The notes below the pieces were generated by a model. It was not told the DNA's origin and did no database searches. It saw nothing but the letters and a program-made list of their open reading frames with translations. The translations under genes were made by a program, and so were the position numbers. Shown here piece by piece: positions 44,763 through 53,355 of a DNA stretch of 64,000 nt. Source of the stretch: Bacillus timonensis (lineage in GTDB: Bacteria; Bacillota; Bacilli; Bacillales; Bacillaceae_L); the NCBI GenBank assembly GCA_020171895.1, contig JAIVAN010000004.1:248001-312000 (forward strand), read 5' to 3'. How positions within the stretch are numbered: position 1 is the first letter of the stretch; each line of letters opens with the position of its first letter.

Positions 44763-45436
44763 GTGTCATTCCTCCTTAGAAGTGGTTGAAATGACTGGAT
44801 ATCCTCGTTAATGATTTGGTTCTTAAGTGAGTCAAGTTGCATTGTAAACATCTCTTCAAGTGCTTTTGCTTTTAAAACTCTATTATTTCCTTTAAGTGAC
44901 GTTATGAATATAGGATTGTCTATTGAGATAAAAACTTCAGGCTTTTTTTTGTGACGGAATGAATAATATAAGCATATAGGAATAATTGGAACATGAGGTA
45001 CTTGCTCTGCGAGATAGCTTATACCAGGCATAAATTTCAATGGTCGAGTTTCTAAATGAAATTCATCACCTTGAGGAAACAACCAAATGCTTTTATTATC
45101 CATTAACATTTTCTTCGCATACTGAAAGGATTGAACGATATCTTTTGGGTTATTTCGATTAATTGAGAAGCCACCTAACTTCCGGAAAAAAGGAAACTGC
45201 TTCAATCCTTTTTCGTGCATCATATGGTAACTATCAGTCTTTAATAATGTTTGATTTAAATGAAAACATAGAAGTCCATCCCACCATGAACTATGATTCA
45301 GAATGAATATAGAAGCGGGTGGAAAGGCATCTTCCTTTTGGGTAACATAAATATTTTGAAATGACTTTTTTAATAGGAATACGTTAAACGGATAGAATAA
45401 TCTCGCAAATAATTTGCTTTTGTTTGCTTGTATCAT
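44759..45436 (-). CDS. PlsC-type acyltransferase of the carotenoid operon
   Basis: A 225-residue lysophospholipid acyltransferase-fold protein with the HX4D motif in ILNHSSWWDGL and a second block at IWLFPQGDEF. It probably esterifies a fatty acid to the carotenoid sugar. This is the job of CrtO in staphyloxanthin synthesis, but S. aureus CrtO is a different protein family. The role is inferred from the operon. It overlaps both neighbours by four bases. Confidence 0.8.
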   Translation of the reverse strand: MIQANKSKLFARLFYPFNVFLLKKSFQNIYVTQKEDAFPPASIFILNHSSWWDGLLCFHLNQTLLKTDSYHMMHEKGLKQFPFFRKLGGFSINRNNPKDIVQSFQYAKKMLMDNKSIWLFPQGDEFHLETRPLKFMPGISYLAEQVPHVPIIPICLYYSFRHKKKPEVFISIDNPIFITSLKGNNRVLKAKALEEMFTMQLDSLKNQIINEDIQSFQPLLRRNDT

Positions 45437-46197
45437 CTAGTTAGTTCACTTCGTTTCTGTTTCATATAATAATAGAAAACAAGTATGGTGAAGGTTGATG
45501 TAATGGCAATGGCTAACCAAAGTTCATGGACGACAGCTATCATTACAAACATTAAAATGTTTAAAAAGTAAACCGAAGACATTTTATGGTTCCATTCACG
45601 TTTCCGTGATTGGTTTGAATGCGACATAGTCGATATAAATAGATGAAGAAGCGTAGCTACAACAAACCATGTAAGAAAGTTCTTCATCGGAATATTATAG
45701 TAAAAACTAGTCGCCTCCCAAATCCAATATTGTTTAATTACAAATGCAACAGGATCGATAATTGCATCCATTAAAACAGCTAAAAGGGAGGCAACAATAA
45801 TGGAAAAGACAGTTTTTTTTGTCCCTAAGATGGTGTAGGTTACAGCGTATGATGAGCCTATGACCATTAACCAAGCTAATCCAATTGCAACAGGAACTCC
45901 AAATACAAGTGGACCAAATTGATCTGTATAATAATAATTGCCAAATAATAGACCTGTCTTCACACCGATTAACTCCACACTAATAGAAAAGAAGAAAATA
46001 ACAAGACTAATAGCGATTCCCTTTAGTATTGAAAATAAGTGTGTAAAATAAATCACTGTCAATAACCCGATAATGACAAAATAAACAAAATTAGCCCATT
46101 CTAAAGAAGGAGGAAGTAAATTAAAAGATAATAAAATAATTCCAATTGTGTACCATACTAAAAATAGATAATATATGACTTTTTCAAACTGCTTCAC
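45433..46197 (-). CDS. Carotenoid biosynthesis membrane protein, DUF422/CruF-type
   Basis: A 254-residue protein with seven or eight membrane helices and the family segment VELIGVKTGLLFGNYYYTD, with FGVPVAIGLAWLMV. Family members include CruF, a carotenoid 1',2'-hydratase. Here it opens the minus operon. I place the start at GTG 46197, six bases after GAGGTG; an ATG at 46203 touches the ribosome-binding site. Hydratase activity on a C30 chain is an inference. Confidence 0.75.
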   Translation of the reverse strand: MKQFEKVIYYLFLVWYTIGIILLSFNLLPPSLEWANFVYFVIIGLLTVIYFTHLFSILKGIAISLVIFFFSISVELIGVKTGLLFGNYYYTDQFGPLVFGVPVAIGLAWLMVIGSSYAVTYTILGTKKTVFSIIVASLLAVLMDAIIDPVAFVIKQYWIWEATSFYYNIPMKNFLTWFVVATLLHLFISTMSHSNQSRKREWNHKMSSVYFLNILMFVMIAVVHELWLAIAITSTFTILVFYYYMKQKRSELTR

Positions 46198-46218
46198 TAT
46201 CATCACCTCAATGTGATT

Positions 46219-46263
46219 AGTATACGAGATTGATAAAGTTTTGTATAACAATTGTATGCTACA
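46219..46263 (-). promoter_or_regulatory. Promoter and 11-bp-repeat operator, carotenoid operon 2
   Basis: On the minus strand TATACA (46242-46247) and TATACT (46219-46224) are 17 bases apart. Read on the plus strand, TGATAAA (46231), TGTATAA (46242) and TGTATGC (46253) begin exactly 11 bp apart, and the array covers the -35 element. The first repeat is degenerate. It matches the array at the other carotenoid operon in both motif and period. Confidence 0.6.
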
Positions 46264-46290
46264 AAAAAGCCTACATGAAATGTAGGCTTT
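46262..46290 (-). terminator. Terminator of glnK-amtB
   Basis: AAAGCCTACAT pairs with ATGTAGGCTTT around three bases. On the minus strand it is followed by a T-run. It lies between amtB and the carotenoid operon 2 promoter. Confidence 0.9.
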
Positions 46291-46307
46291 AGTATGAGAC
46301 ATTATGT

Positions 46308-47696
46308 TTAATTGTGTTGCTTCGGTGAGGGAGTCAATCTTCCTAATGAGTTTAATCGATCTACTAATTCTGTGCCAAATTCACTCGAGGTCTCATTCGT
46401 TTTTGTAAGATAGCTTTCACGAAATTCGTATGCTGCTGAACCGTGCTCAATAAAATCAAGTCCAGAAATTTCTTCCTCGCTAGAAACACGAATCGAACCA
46501 CTCACTTTCTTAATGATATAAAGTGCAACTCCAGCTGTAGCCGATGTCCAAGCAATAACTGCAAGGATACCTAATGCCTGCACAGTAACTAAGCTAAAGT
46601 CACCACCGTATAAGATGCCGTTAGTTGTATCAAATAAACCGACTGCAAGTGTTCCCCATACTCCACAAACACCGTGAACTGCGATAGCTCCTACTGGATC
46701 ATCCCATTTAATCTTACGATCAATAAGCTGAACTGCTTCAATGAGAACAACACCAGCAATGAGTCCGATGGAAATGGCACCAAATAATGACACATTTGCA
46801 CAACCAGCCGTTATTCCGACAAGTCCTGCGAGAGCACCGTTTAACGTAAGTGATGCGTCAATTAGTTTATAGCGTAATTGAGAATAAAGCGCAGATGATA
46901 AAACTCCTGCTGATGCTGATAATAAGGTTGTTGCAATGACATGCGGGATAAGAGTTGGGTCTGCACTTAGTGTGCTGCCACCGTTAAAACCGAACCAGCC
47001 AAACCAAAGGATGAACACGCCTAGTGCACCTAAAGGTATATTATGGCCTGAGATGACATTAATTTTCCCATCATCTGAATACTTACCAAGTCGTGGACCT
47101 AACACAATAACAGCAACTACTGCTCCAACTGCTCCTGTAAGGTGAACGACGGTAGATCCAGCAAAGTCGGTAAATCCTAGCTCTGAAAGCCAACCACCAC
47201 CCCAAATCCAATGTCCAACTACGGGGTAAATAAATCCTGTCATAATAATTGTCAGAAGTAAATAGCTTGAAAGTTTCATTCGTTCAGCAACTGCTCCTGA
47301 AATAATCGTTGCACAAGTGGCAGCAAATACCGCTTGGAAAAGGAAGAATCCCACATCAGAATCACTACTTCCGAGAAGTAAGAAATGATTTGTTCCGATT
47401 AGCTGATGAAATGAATTTCCAAACATGATTCCGTAGCCAATAACAAAATATAAAATGGAGCCAATGCTAATCGTTAGAAGGTTTTTCATGAGGATATTTA
47501 AGGTGTTCTTTGATCGGGTGAAACCAGATTCGACCATCGCGAACCCTGCGTGCATAAAAAATACTAACAGAGCAGCTAACATCACCCAAACCGTATCTAA
47601 AGATGTACTGACAGCTTCAATTGTTTGCTCTTCTGCAAATACTGCTGGAACAAGTAAAAAACTACTGACAAATAGTGAACTAATTTTTTTTATCAT
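46308..47696 (-). CDS. amtB: Ammonium transporter
   Basis: A 462-residue Amt/MEP/Rh family channel for ammonium with 11 membrane helices after a signal peptide ending near VFAEE. Family segments DTVWVMLAALLVFFMHAGFA, GAVAERMK, FAGSTVVHLTGAVGAVV, WFGWFGFNGGS and AVHGVCGVWGTLAVGL carry the pore residues. ATG 47696 follows AAGGAG by eight bases, and a GTG nine bases earlier is less likely. It is co-transcribed with glnK, 18 bases upstream, the usual regulatory partner that blocks the channel. Confidence 0.95.
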   Translation of the reverse strand: MIKKISSLFVSSFLLVPAVFAEEQTIEAVSTSLDTVWVMLAALLVFFMHAGFAMVESGFTRSKNTLNILMKNLLTISIGSILYFVIGYGIMFGNSFHQLIGTNHFLLLGSSDSDVGFFLFQAVFAATCATIISGAVAERMKLSSYLLLTIIMTGFIYPVVGHWIWGGGWLSELGFTDFAGSTVVHLTGAVGAVVAVIVLGPRLGKYSDDGKINVISGHNIPLGALGVFILWFGWFGFNGGSTLSADPTLIPHVIATTLLSASAGVLSSALYSQLRYKLIDASLTLNGALAGLVGITAGCANVSLFGAISIGLIAGVVLIEAVQLIDRKIKWDDPVGAIAVHGVCGVWGTLAVGLFDTTNGILYGGDFSLVTVQALGILAVIAWTSATAGVALYIIKKVSGSIRVSSEEEISGLDFIEHGSAAYEFRESYLTKTNETSSEFGTELVDRLNSLGRLTPSPKQHN

Positions 47697-47714
47697 TGTC
47701 TTCACTCCTTCGTG

Positions 47715-48056
47715 TTATTGAATTGCTTCAATTCCGCGTTCTCCTGTTCTAATTCGAATTGCATCCTCTACAGGGAAAACAAAAATCTTCCCGTCGCCAA
47801 CAGAATTGGTGCTGCATGTTGAACAAATAATTTCAATAATTTCATCAACCCGATTTGAATCAATAATCATTTCTACTTTTACTTTTCCAACCAGCTTAAT
47901 TTCAAAAGAACTGCCTCGAAAATGACCTTGCTGCCCTTTTTGTCGTCCACAACCAGCAACCTCCGATACCGTTAGCCCTGAAATTCCTATCGTTTCTAAC
48001 TGACTTCTTAAATGCTGAAAATGCTCCGGTCTAATAATCGCTTCAATCTTTTTCAT
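47715..48056 (-). CDS. glnK: Nitrogen regulatory protein P-II
   Basis: A 113-residue PII protein that binds ATP, ADP and 2-oxoglutarate and plugs AmtB. It starts MKKIEAIIRPEHFQ, with VSEVAGCGRQKG before the T-loop and GDGKIFVFPVEDAIRIRTGERG at the nucleotide site. The T-loop reads FRGSSFEIK. The tyrosine that is uridylylated in proteobacteria is phenylalanine here, so control is by ligand binding, as in other Bacilli. ATG 48056 follows GGAGG. Confidence 0.95.
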   Translation of the reverse strand: MKKIEAIIRPEHFQHLRSQLETIGISGLTVSEVAGCGRQKGQQGHFRGSSFEIKLVGKVKVEMIIDSNRVDEIIEIICSTCSTNSVGDGKIFVFPVEDAIRIRTGERGIEAIQ

Positions 48057-48082
48057 TTTACATACCTCCTTTTTTATTTTCG

Positions 48083-48099
48083 TGTTAGGTTTTATTACA
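48083..48099 (-). promoter_or_regulatory. GlnR/TnrA-like box, proximal
   Basis: TGTTA-GGTTTTA-TTACA fits TGTNA-N7-TNACA. It lies 27 bases before the glnK start, so if bound it would sit downstream of the promoter and probably repress. Confidence 0.55.
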
Positions 48100-48117
48100 T
48101 GTTATGTTATATATAGT

Positions 48118-48146
48118 ATATTATTACAAAGTTTCTGATAATTCAA
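48118..48146 (-). promoter_or_regulatory. Candidate promoter of glnK-amtB
   Basis: On the minus strand TTGAAT (48141-48146) and TAATAT (48118-48123) are 17 bases apart, each four of six to consensus. It lies between two GlnR/TnrA-like boxes. The weak match is typical of activator-dependent promoters. Confidence 0.35.
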
Positions 48147-48186
48147 GAGTTAATCTGAAAACAATTGAGCCTAATTTGTGATTTTG

Positions 48187-48203
48187 TGTAAGGAAATATA
48201 ACA
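48187..48203 (-). promoter_or_regulatory. GlnR/TnrA-like box, distal
   Basis: Read on the minus strand, TGTTATATTTCCTTACA fits TGTNA-N7-TNACA and nearly the longer TnrA consensus with its central T-run. Its centre is 104 bp from the proximal box, about ten helical turns. Confidence 0.55.
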
Positions 48204-48298
48204 TGATATACATTTGCACTTGAAACTTTGTGTAATTTCAAACCGTTTTCAACATGATGGGTGAAAATTGTTATTAGAACGTTGACCTGAGTATCTTC

Positions 48299-48441
48299 GC
48301 GTCAACCGAAGTGGAAGGACCGAGACTACTACGGGAAATTTGCTGGACTGGAGACCCCACGGGTGAAGCCGAGGCTCCAGGTGGCGAGAGTCCGTTAACG
48401 CCCTATGCTGAGGGTGAAGAATTGTATTTTGAGGGTAGACT
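48299..48441 (-). repeat. Composite GC-rich repeat, copy 5 (decayed)
   Basis: It begins CGTCAACCGAAGTGGAAGG and keeps CTGGAG and CTCCAG arms. It has lost part of the 3' core and ends near GTTAACGCCC, with a residual TATTTTGAGGGTAGAC flank. It is directly followed by copy 6 in the same orientation. Confidence 0.8.
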
Positions 48442-48443
48442 TC

Positions 48444-48693
48444 CATGCAAATATGGATTTGCACCATGAAGGATGAAAATGTGAACTTGATTTTGAGGTT
48501 TATAGAATGTTGTACTTTAAGTAATTCATGCGTGTTAATCGGAGTGGAAGGAACCGAGACTCCTGTGGGGTATGCGACAGACTTGAGACCCCGCAGGCGA
48601 AGCCGAGGAGGCTCAAGTGGCGCCCCACGGAAAGCGAGGTTCCTGCAACGCAGATTAACACTCCTTGTACAGTGCCGTATTTTCAGAGTAGCA
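48444..48693 (-). repeat. Composite GC-rich repeat, copy 6 (most complete)
   Basis: About 250 bp in three parts. The left flank has a small hairpin (GCAAATATGGATTTGC), ATGAAGGATGAAAATGTG and ATAGAATGTTG. The core (48532-48661, 130 bp) starts GTGTTAATC and ends GATTAACAC. The right flank has CAGTGCCGTATTTTCAG. The internal arms are CTTGAG and CTCAAG instead of CTGGAG and CTCCAG. Both the ends and the arms have changed in matched pairs relative to copies 1 and 3. Confidence 0.93.
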
Positions 48694-48727
48694 AAAATAA
48701 AAAAAGCTAACCAATTTTGGTTAGCTT
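48694..48727 (-). terminator. Terminator of the MATE transporter gene
   Basis: AAGCTAACC pairs with GGTTAGCTT around six bases, with a T-run on the minus strand, just after the stop codon at 48731. Confidence 0.9.
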
Positions 48728-48730
48728 GAG

Positions 48731-50089
48731 CTACACAGCTTCTTCTGTAACAGTTCTAGAAACAAATGATTTCTTTTCCCACGCCCTTGTTCTCCAACGC
48801 CAAAGCATGACAAGTCCTCTAAACCATTCATCAATAATAAACGCAATCCAAATACCAACTAAACCTAGACCAAACTGAATACTTAAGAAATATGCAAGTG
48901 GAACACTAATACCCCACATTGAAACAATTCCCATATAAACCGGCAATTTTACATCACCAGCTGCTCTCAGTGCACTAATGATAACAAGATTAAAAGCTCG
49001 CCCTGGTTCTAATAGGAGCGTAAGGAGGATTAGCGTTCCACCAACCTTAATTATCTCTGGATTATCAGTGAATATACCAAAAAGGGTATCAGAGAAAAAG
49101 GAGCAGATCATCGCTGATAAAAATGAAATCGCAATTGCCCACTTTAAACTGGCTAAACATCGCTTATATGCCTGATCAAATTCTTTTGCACCAATCATAT
49201 GACCAATCATAATTTGTGTTCCCTGACTTATCGCGATGCTAAATAAGAAAATAAACATCATTATATTTTGCGTGTACACCTTTGTTGTAAGTGCCTGTGT
49301 ACCGATTATTGTAATAAAATAGGTAATGAGCATTTGGGATGAATTATATGACAGATGCTCGCCAGCAGACGGTACCCCGATCTTCAGAATATTTTTTAAG
49401 TGAATAATAGGTATTTTTGTTATTTTCTTAAAAGGTAGTGGCTGATTAACACGCTTTATTAATAGGTAGGAAATAACAATAAGTCCTATTGTTCTACTCA
49501 CTGTTGTTGAGATTGCAACACCTTCAACACCTAAAACAGGAAAACCAAATGGACCAAAAATGAAAAAGTAGTTACCGATTACATTTAAGATGTTCATTCC
49601 GATTGTCACATACATTGTGTCCCGAGTGAAACCATAGCTACGAATTATTGCGCCCATTGTCATAATTAACGATTGGATAAATGCAAACCCACCAACAATC
49701 CTTAAGTATGTTGTTGCTTCATCCATTAACTCCGCAGGTAAATCCATTAACTCTAAAAAATAAGTTCCAAAGAAAATTACAACTAAACTAAGAATTAAAC
49801 CGAAGCTAAGATTGGTGATAATTGAAATAACAGAAACTTCTGCTGCTTTAGCATGCTCTTTTGCCCCAAAATGTTGGGCAACTAAAACAGATGTACCTGT
49901 TGCAATAAAACCGAACATCACGATGACAAGTGAAAGAATTTGATTAGACACACCTACTGCTGCAACTGAATTATCTGAGTATTGACTAAGCATTAGCGTA
50001 TCTGCGTTACCCATTAACATATGAAGTAATATCTCAATAAATATTGGCCATGTTAAGGCAAATAGTGTCATTTTTTTGTGTTTACCCAA
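48731..50089 (-). CDS. yisQ: MATE family efflux transporter, YisQ-like
   Basis: A 452-residue transporter with 12 predicted helices that probably exports cationic drugs or metabolites with Na+ or H+. Family segments include MLSQYSDNSVAAVGVSNQI near the N-terminus, GTSVLVAQHFGAKEHAKA, and the second-half repeat SQGTQIMIGHMIGAKEFDQA. The start is TTG 50089 after AAGGAGTG; ATG seven codons later is possible. It lies divergent from the AraC-type gene, as yisQ and yisR do in the same neighbourhood of B. subtilis. Confidence 0.85.
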   Translation of the reverse strand: MGKHKKMTLFALTWPIFIEILLHMLMGNADTLMLSQYSDNSVAAVGVSNQILSLVIVMFGFIATGTSVLVAQHFGAKEHAKAAEVSVISIITNLSFGLILSLVVIFFGTYFLELMDLPAELMDEATTYLRIVGGFAFIQSLIMTMGAIIRSYGFTRDTMYVTIGMNILNVIGNYFFIFGPFGFPVLGVEGVAISTTVSRTIGLIVISYLLIKRVNQPLPFKKITKIPIIHLKNILKIGVPSAGEHLSYNSSQMLITYFITIIGTQALTTKVYTQNIMMFIFLFSIAISQGTQIMIGHMIGAKEFDQAYKRCLASLKWAIAISFLSAMICSFFSDTLFGIFTDNPEIIKVGGTLILLTLLLEPGRAFNLVIISALRAAGDVKLPVYMGIVSMWGISVPLAYFLSIQFGLGLVGIWIAFIIDEWFRGLVMLWRWRTRAWEKKSFVSRTVTEEAV

Positions 50090-50217
50090 GGTGAAAACAC
50101 TCCTTCTGTATAAAACATAAAAGCAAAGTAATTAATAGTTTATAAAGTTACCGCTATAATAAAAAGAGAAGATGTCGACTGATTTTGGAAAATCTCGACT
50201 TTTATGAGGTGATGAAG

Positions 50218-51081
50218 ATGTCCTTTTTAACATTCCTAATTCCACCGTTTCCTACACTAATTAAGTCAGGTGAAGGACATTTCCGAATGGGGAAAAAACA
50301 CTTTAAACGTGTCTTCACAGTATTTGATTTTATTTATGTAACTTCAGGGAAACTTTTTATGACTGAGAACGGGATTGATTATGAATTAAGTAAGGGGCAA
50401 TATATCATTCTCATTCCAGGATTGGAACACTTTGGGACAAAGAATTGTACAGAGGATACAAAGTTTCATTGGATACATTTTAAAATTCATGGTGAGTTTG
50501 ACTTGACTGACAATAATGAAATCAACTGGGGAAATGTTTATTTAAAGGAAGGGGACTTTGTTGAGCCTCCTCAATATCATTTTCAAATACCTAGAACAGG
50601 TCAAGTGAAATACACTGACCACCTAGAAAAATACTTTGAATACATGCTTGGAACGGAAAAACTCCATACTCCGGATTCAAGACTAAGACAACAAATTTAT
50701 TTTGAAGAGTTTCTTATTCAACTCCAAAAAGAAGCGATGAGTATCCCGTCAGCAACAGAAGGCATTTCAGAAATGGTCATTGCGTATATTCAGCAAAACT
50801 ATCAAATGGATATAAAGATGGAAGATTTAGCACGAGATCTTCATTTTCACTCAGATTATATTACTAGATGCGTTCAAAAAACGTTAGGGATTAGTCCAAT
50901 CCAATATCTACAACAATACAGAATGTCACAAGCGAAACGGTTGTTAGCTTCGACAAATGATAAAGTAATGACCATTTCAAAGAACATCGGAATCTTGGAT
51001 CATACGTATTTTTCAAAGTTGTTTAAAAAAATGGAAGGGATGACACCATCTGAATATAGACAGTTTGCTCAACGTGGGTAA
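50218..51081 (+). CDS. yisR: AraC-family transcriptional regulator, YisR-like
   Basis: A 287-residue regulator. The N-terminal half is a cupin-like sensor (VFDFIYVTSGKLFMTENGID, LSKGQYIILIPG). The C-terminal hundred residues hold two helix-turn-helix units (MEDLARDLHFHSDYITRCVQ and SKNIGILDHTYFSKLFKK) ending in GMTPSEYRQF. ATG 50218 follows GAGGTG by six bases; an earlier start at 50185 lies before this site. The sensor half suggests a sugar ligand, and the maltodextrin genes next door are a possible but unproven target. Confidence 0.85.
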   Translation: MSFLTFLIPPFPTLIKSGEGHFRMGKKHFKRVFTVFDFIYVTSGKLFMTENGIDYELSKGQYIILIPGLEHFGTKNCTEDTKFHWIHFKIHGEFDLTDNNEINWGNVYLKEGDFVEPPQYHFQIPRTGQVKYTDHLEKYFEYMLGTEKLHTPDSRLRQQIYFEEFLIQLQKEAMSIPSATEGISEMVIAYIQQNYQMDIKMEDLARDLHFHSDYITRCVQKTLGISPIQYLQQYRMSQAKRLLASTNDKVMTISKNIGILDHTYFSKLFKKMEGMTPSEYRQFAQRG

Positions 51082-51116
51082 AAGTGAGGCACTGTACTGG
51101 TGAAAAAATCAAATTT

Positions 51117-51150
51117 TAAAAAATAAGTGGGGAATCCAATCCCCACTTAT
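51117..51150 (-). terminator. Terminator of the neopullulanase gene
   Basis: ATAAGTGGGGA pairs with TCCCCACTTAT around five bases. The T-run is on the minus strand, so it mainly serves the gene at 51183. Confidence 0.88.
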
Positions 51151-51182
51151 CGTAAATTACGTTGTAAACATAAGAACTATCT

Positions 51183-52973
<1,791 letters not shown>

Positions 52974-53106
52974 TTAGGACACCTACCGCTTATTGTACCT
53001 TCCAGTTTTTAAAGTAGAAGATGTAAAATTATGAAAGGTTTGTGACAAGAAAGGCTTTGGACTAATTCCTCTTTCATGTAAAGGTGATGAGTATGCCTTT
53101 ATTCAC

Positions 53107-53121
53107 AACGGTTTATCCGTT
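53107..53121. promoter_or_regulatory. Palindromic operator candidate AACGG-N5-CCGTT
   Basis: AACGG (53107-53111) and CCGTT (53117-53121) form a perfect palindrome between the divergent neopullulanase and mdxE genes. This is possibly a site for the LacI-type regulator encoded at 61023. Confidence 0.45.
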
Positions 53122-53143
53122 TACGTTGCTATTATAAACGAAC

Positions 53144-53159
53144 AGGAAACCGTTTGCAT
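53144..53159 (+). promoter_or_regulatory. cre/LacI-type operator upstream of the mdxE promoter
   Basis: AGGAAACCGTTTGCAT matches the CcpA cre pattern WTGNAANCGNWNNCWW except position 2. GAAACCGTTTGCA is repeated at 53223, which argues for a functional site. Confidence 0.6.
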
Positions 53160-53176
53160 AGTTTTTAAAAAAAGAA

Positions 53177-53205
53177 TTGACATAACCTATCTTTGAAATT
53201 AAAAT
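53177..53205 (+). promoter_or_regulatory. Sigma-A promoter of mdxE
   Basis: A perfect TTGACA (53177-53182) and TAAAAT (53200-53205) are 17 bases apart, flanked by operator-like sites on both sides. The leader before mdxE is about 145 bases. Confidence 0.88.
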
Positions 53206-53220
53206 AAAGACATGCCCAGT

Positions 53221-53236
53221 GAGAAACCGTTTGCAC
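53221..53236 (+). promoter_or_regulatory. cre/LacI-type operator downstream of the mdxE promoter
   Basis: GAGAAACCGTTTGCAC repeats the core of the site at 53144, 77 bp away. It lies at the expected transcription start, so binding should block transcription. Confidence 0.6.
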
Positions 53237-53257
53237 AGGTTATTTTTTTGAAAGAAA

Positions 53258-53273
53258 AAGCAAGCGTTTTCAT
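53258..53273 (+). promoter_or_regulatory. cre-like site in the mdxE leader
   Basis: AAGCAAGCGTTTTCAT fits the cre pattern at all fixed positions except the second. It probably gives CcpA-dependent catabolite repression. Confidence 0.55.
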
Positions 53274-53355
53274 TAAGGTGTTAAAATGGTTTCAATTGTG
53301 CTCAAGAAGGACAATTGACATAAAAACAAACAATTTTCTAAAGGTGGGGGAAATT

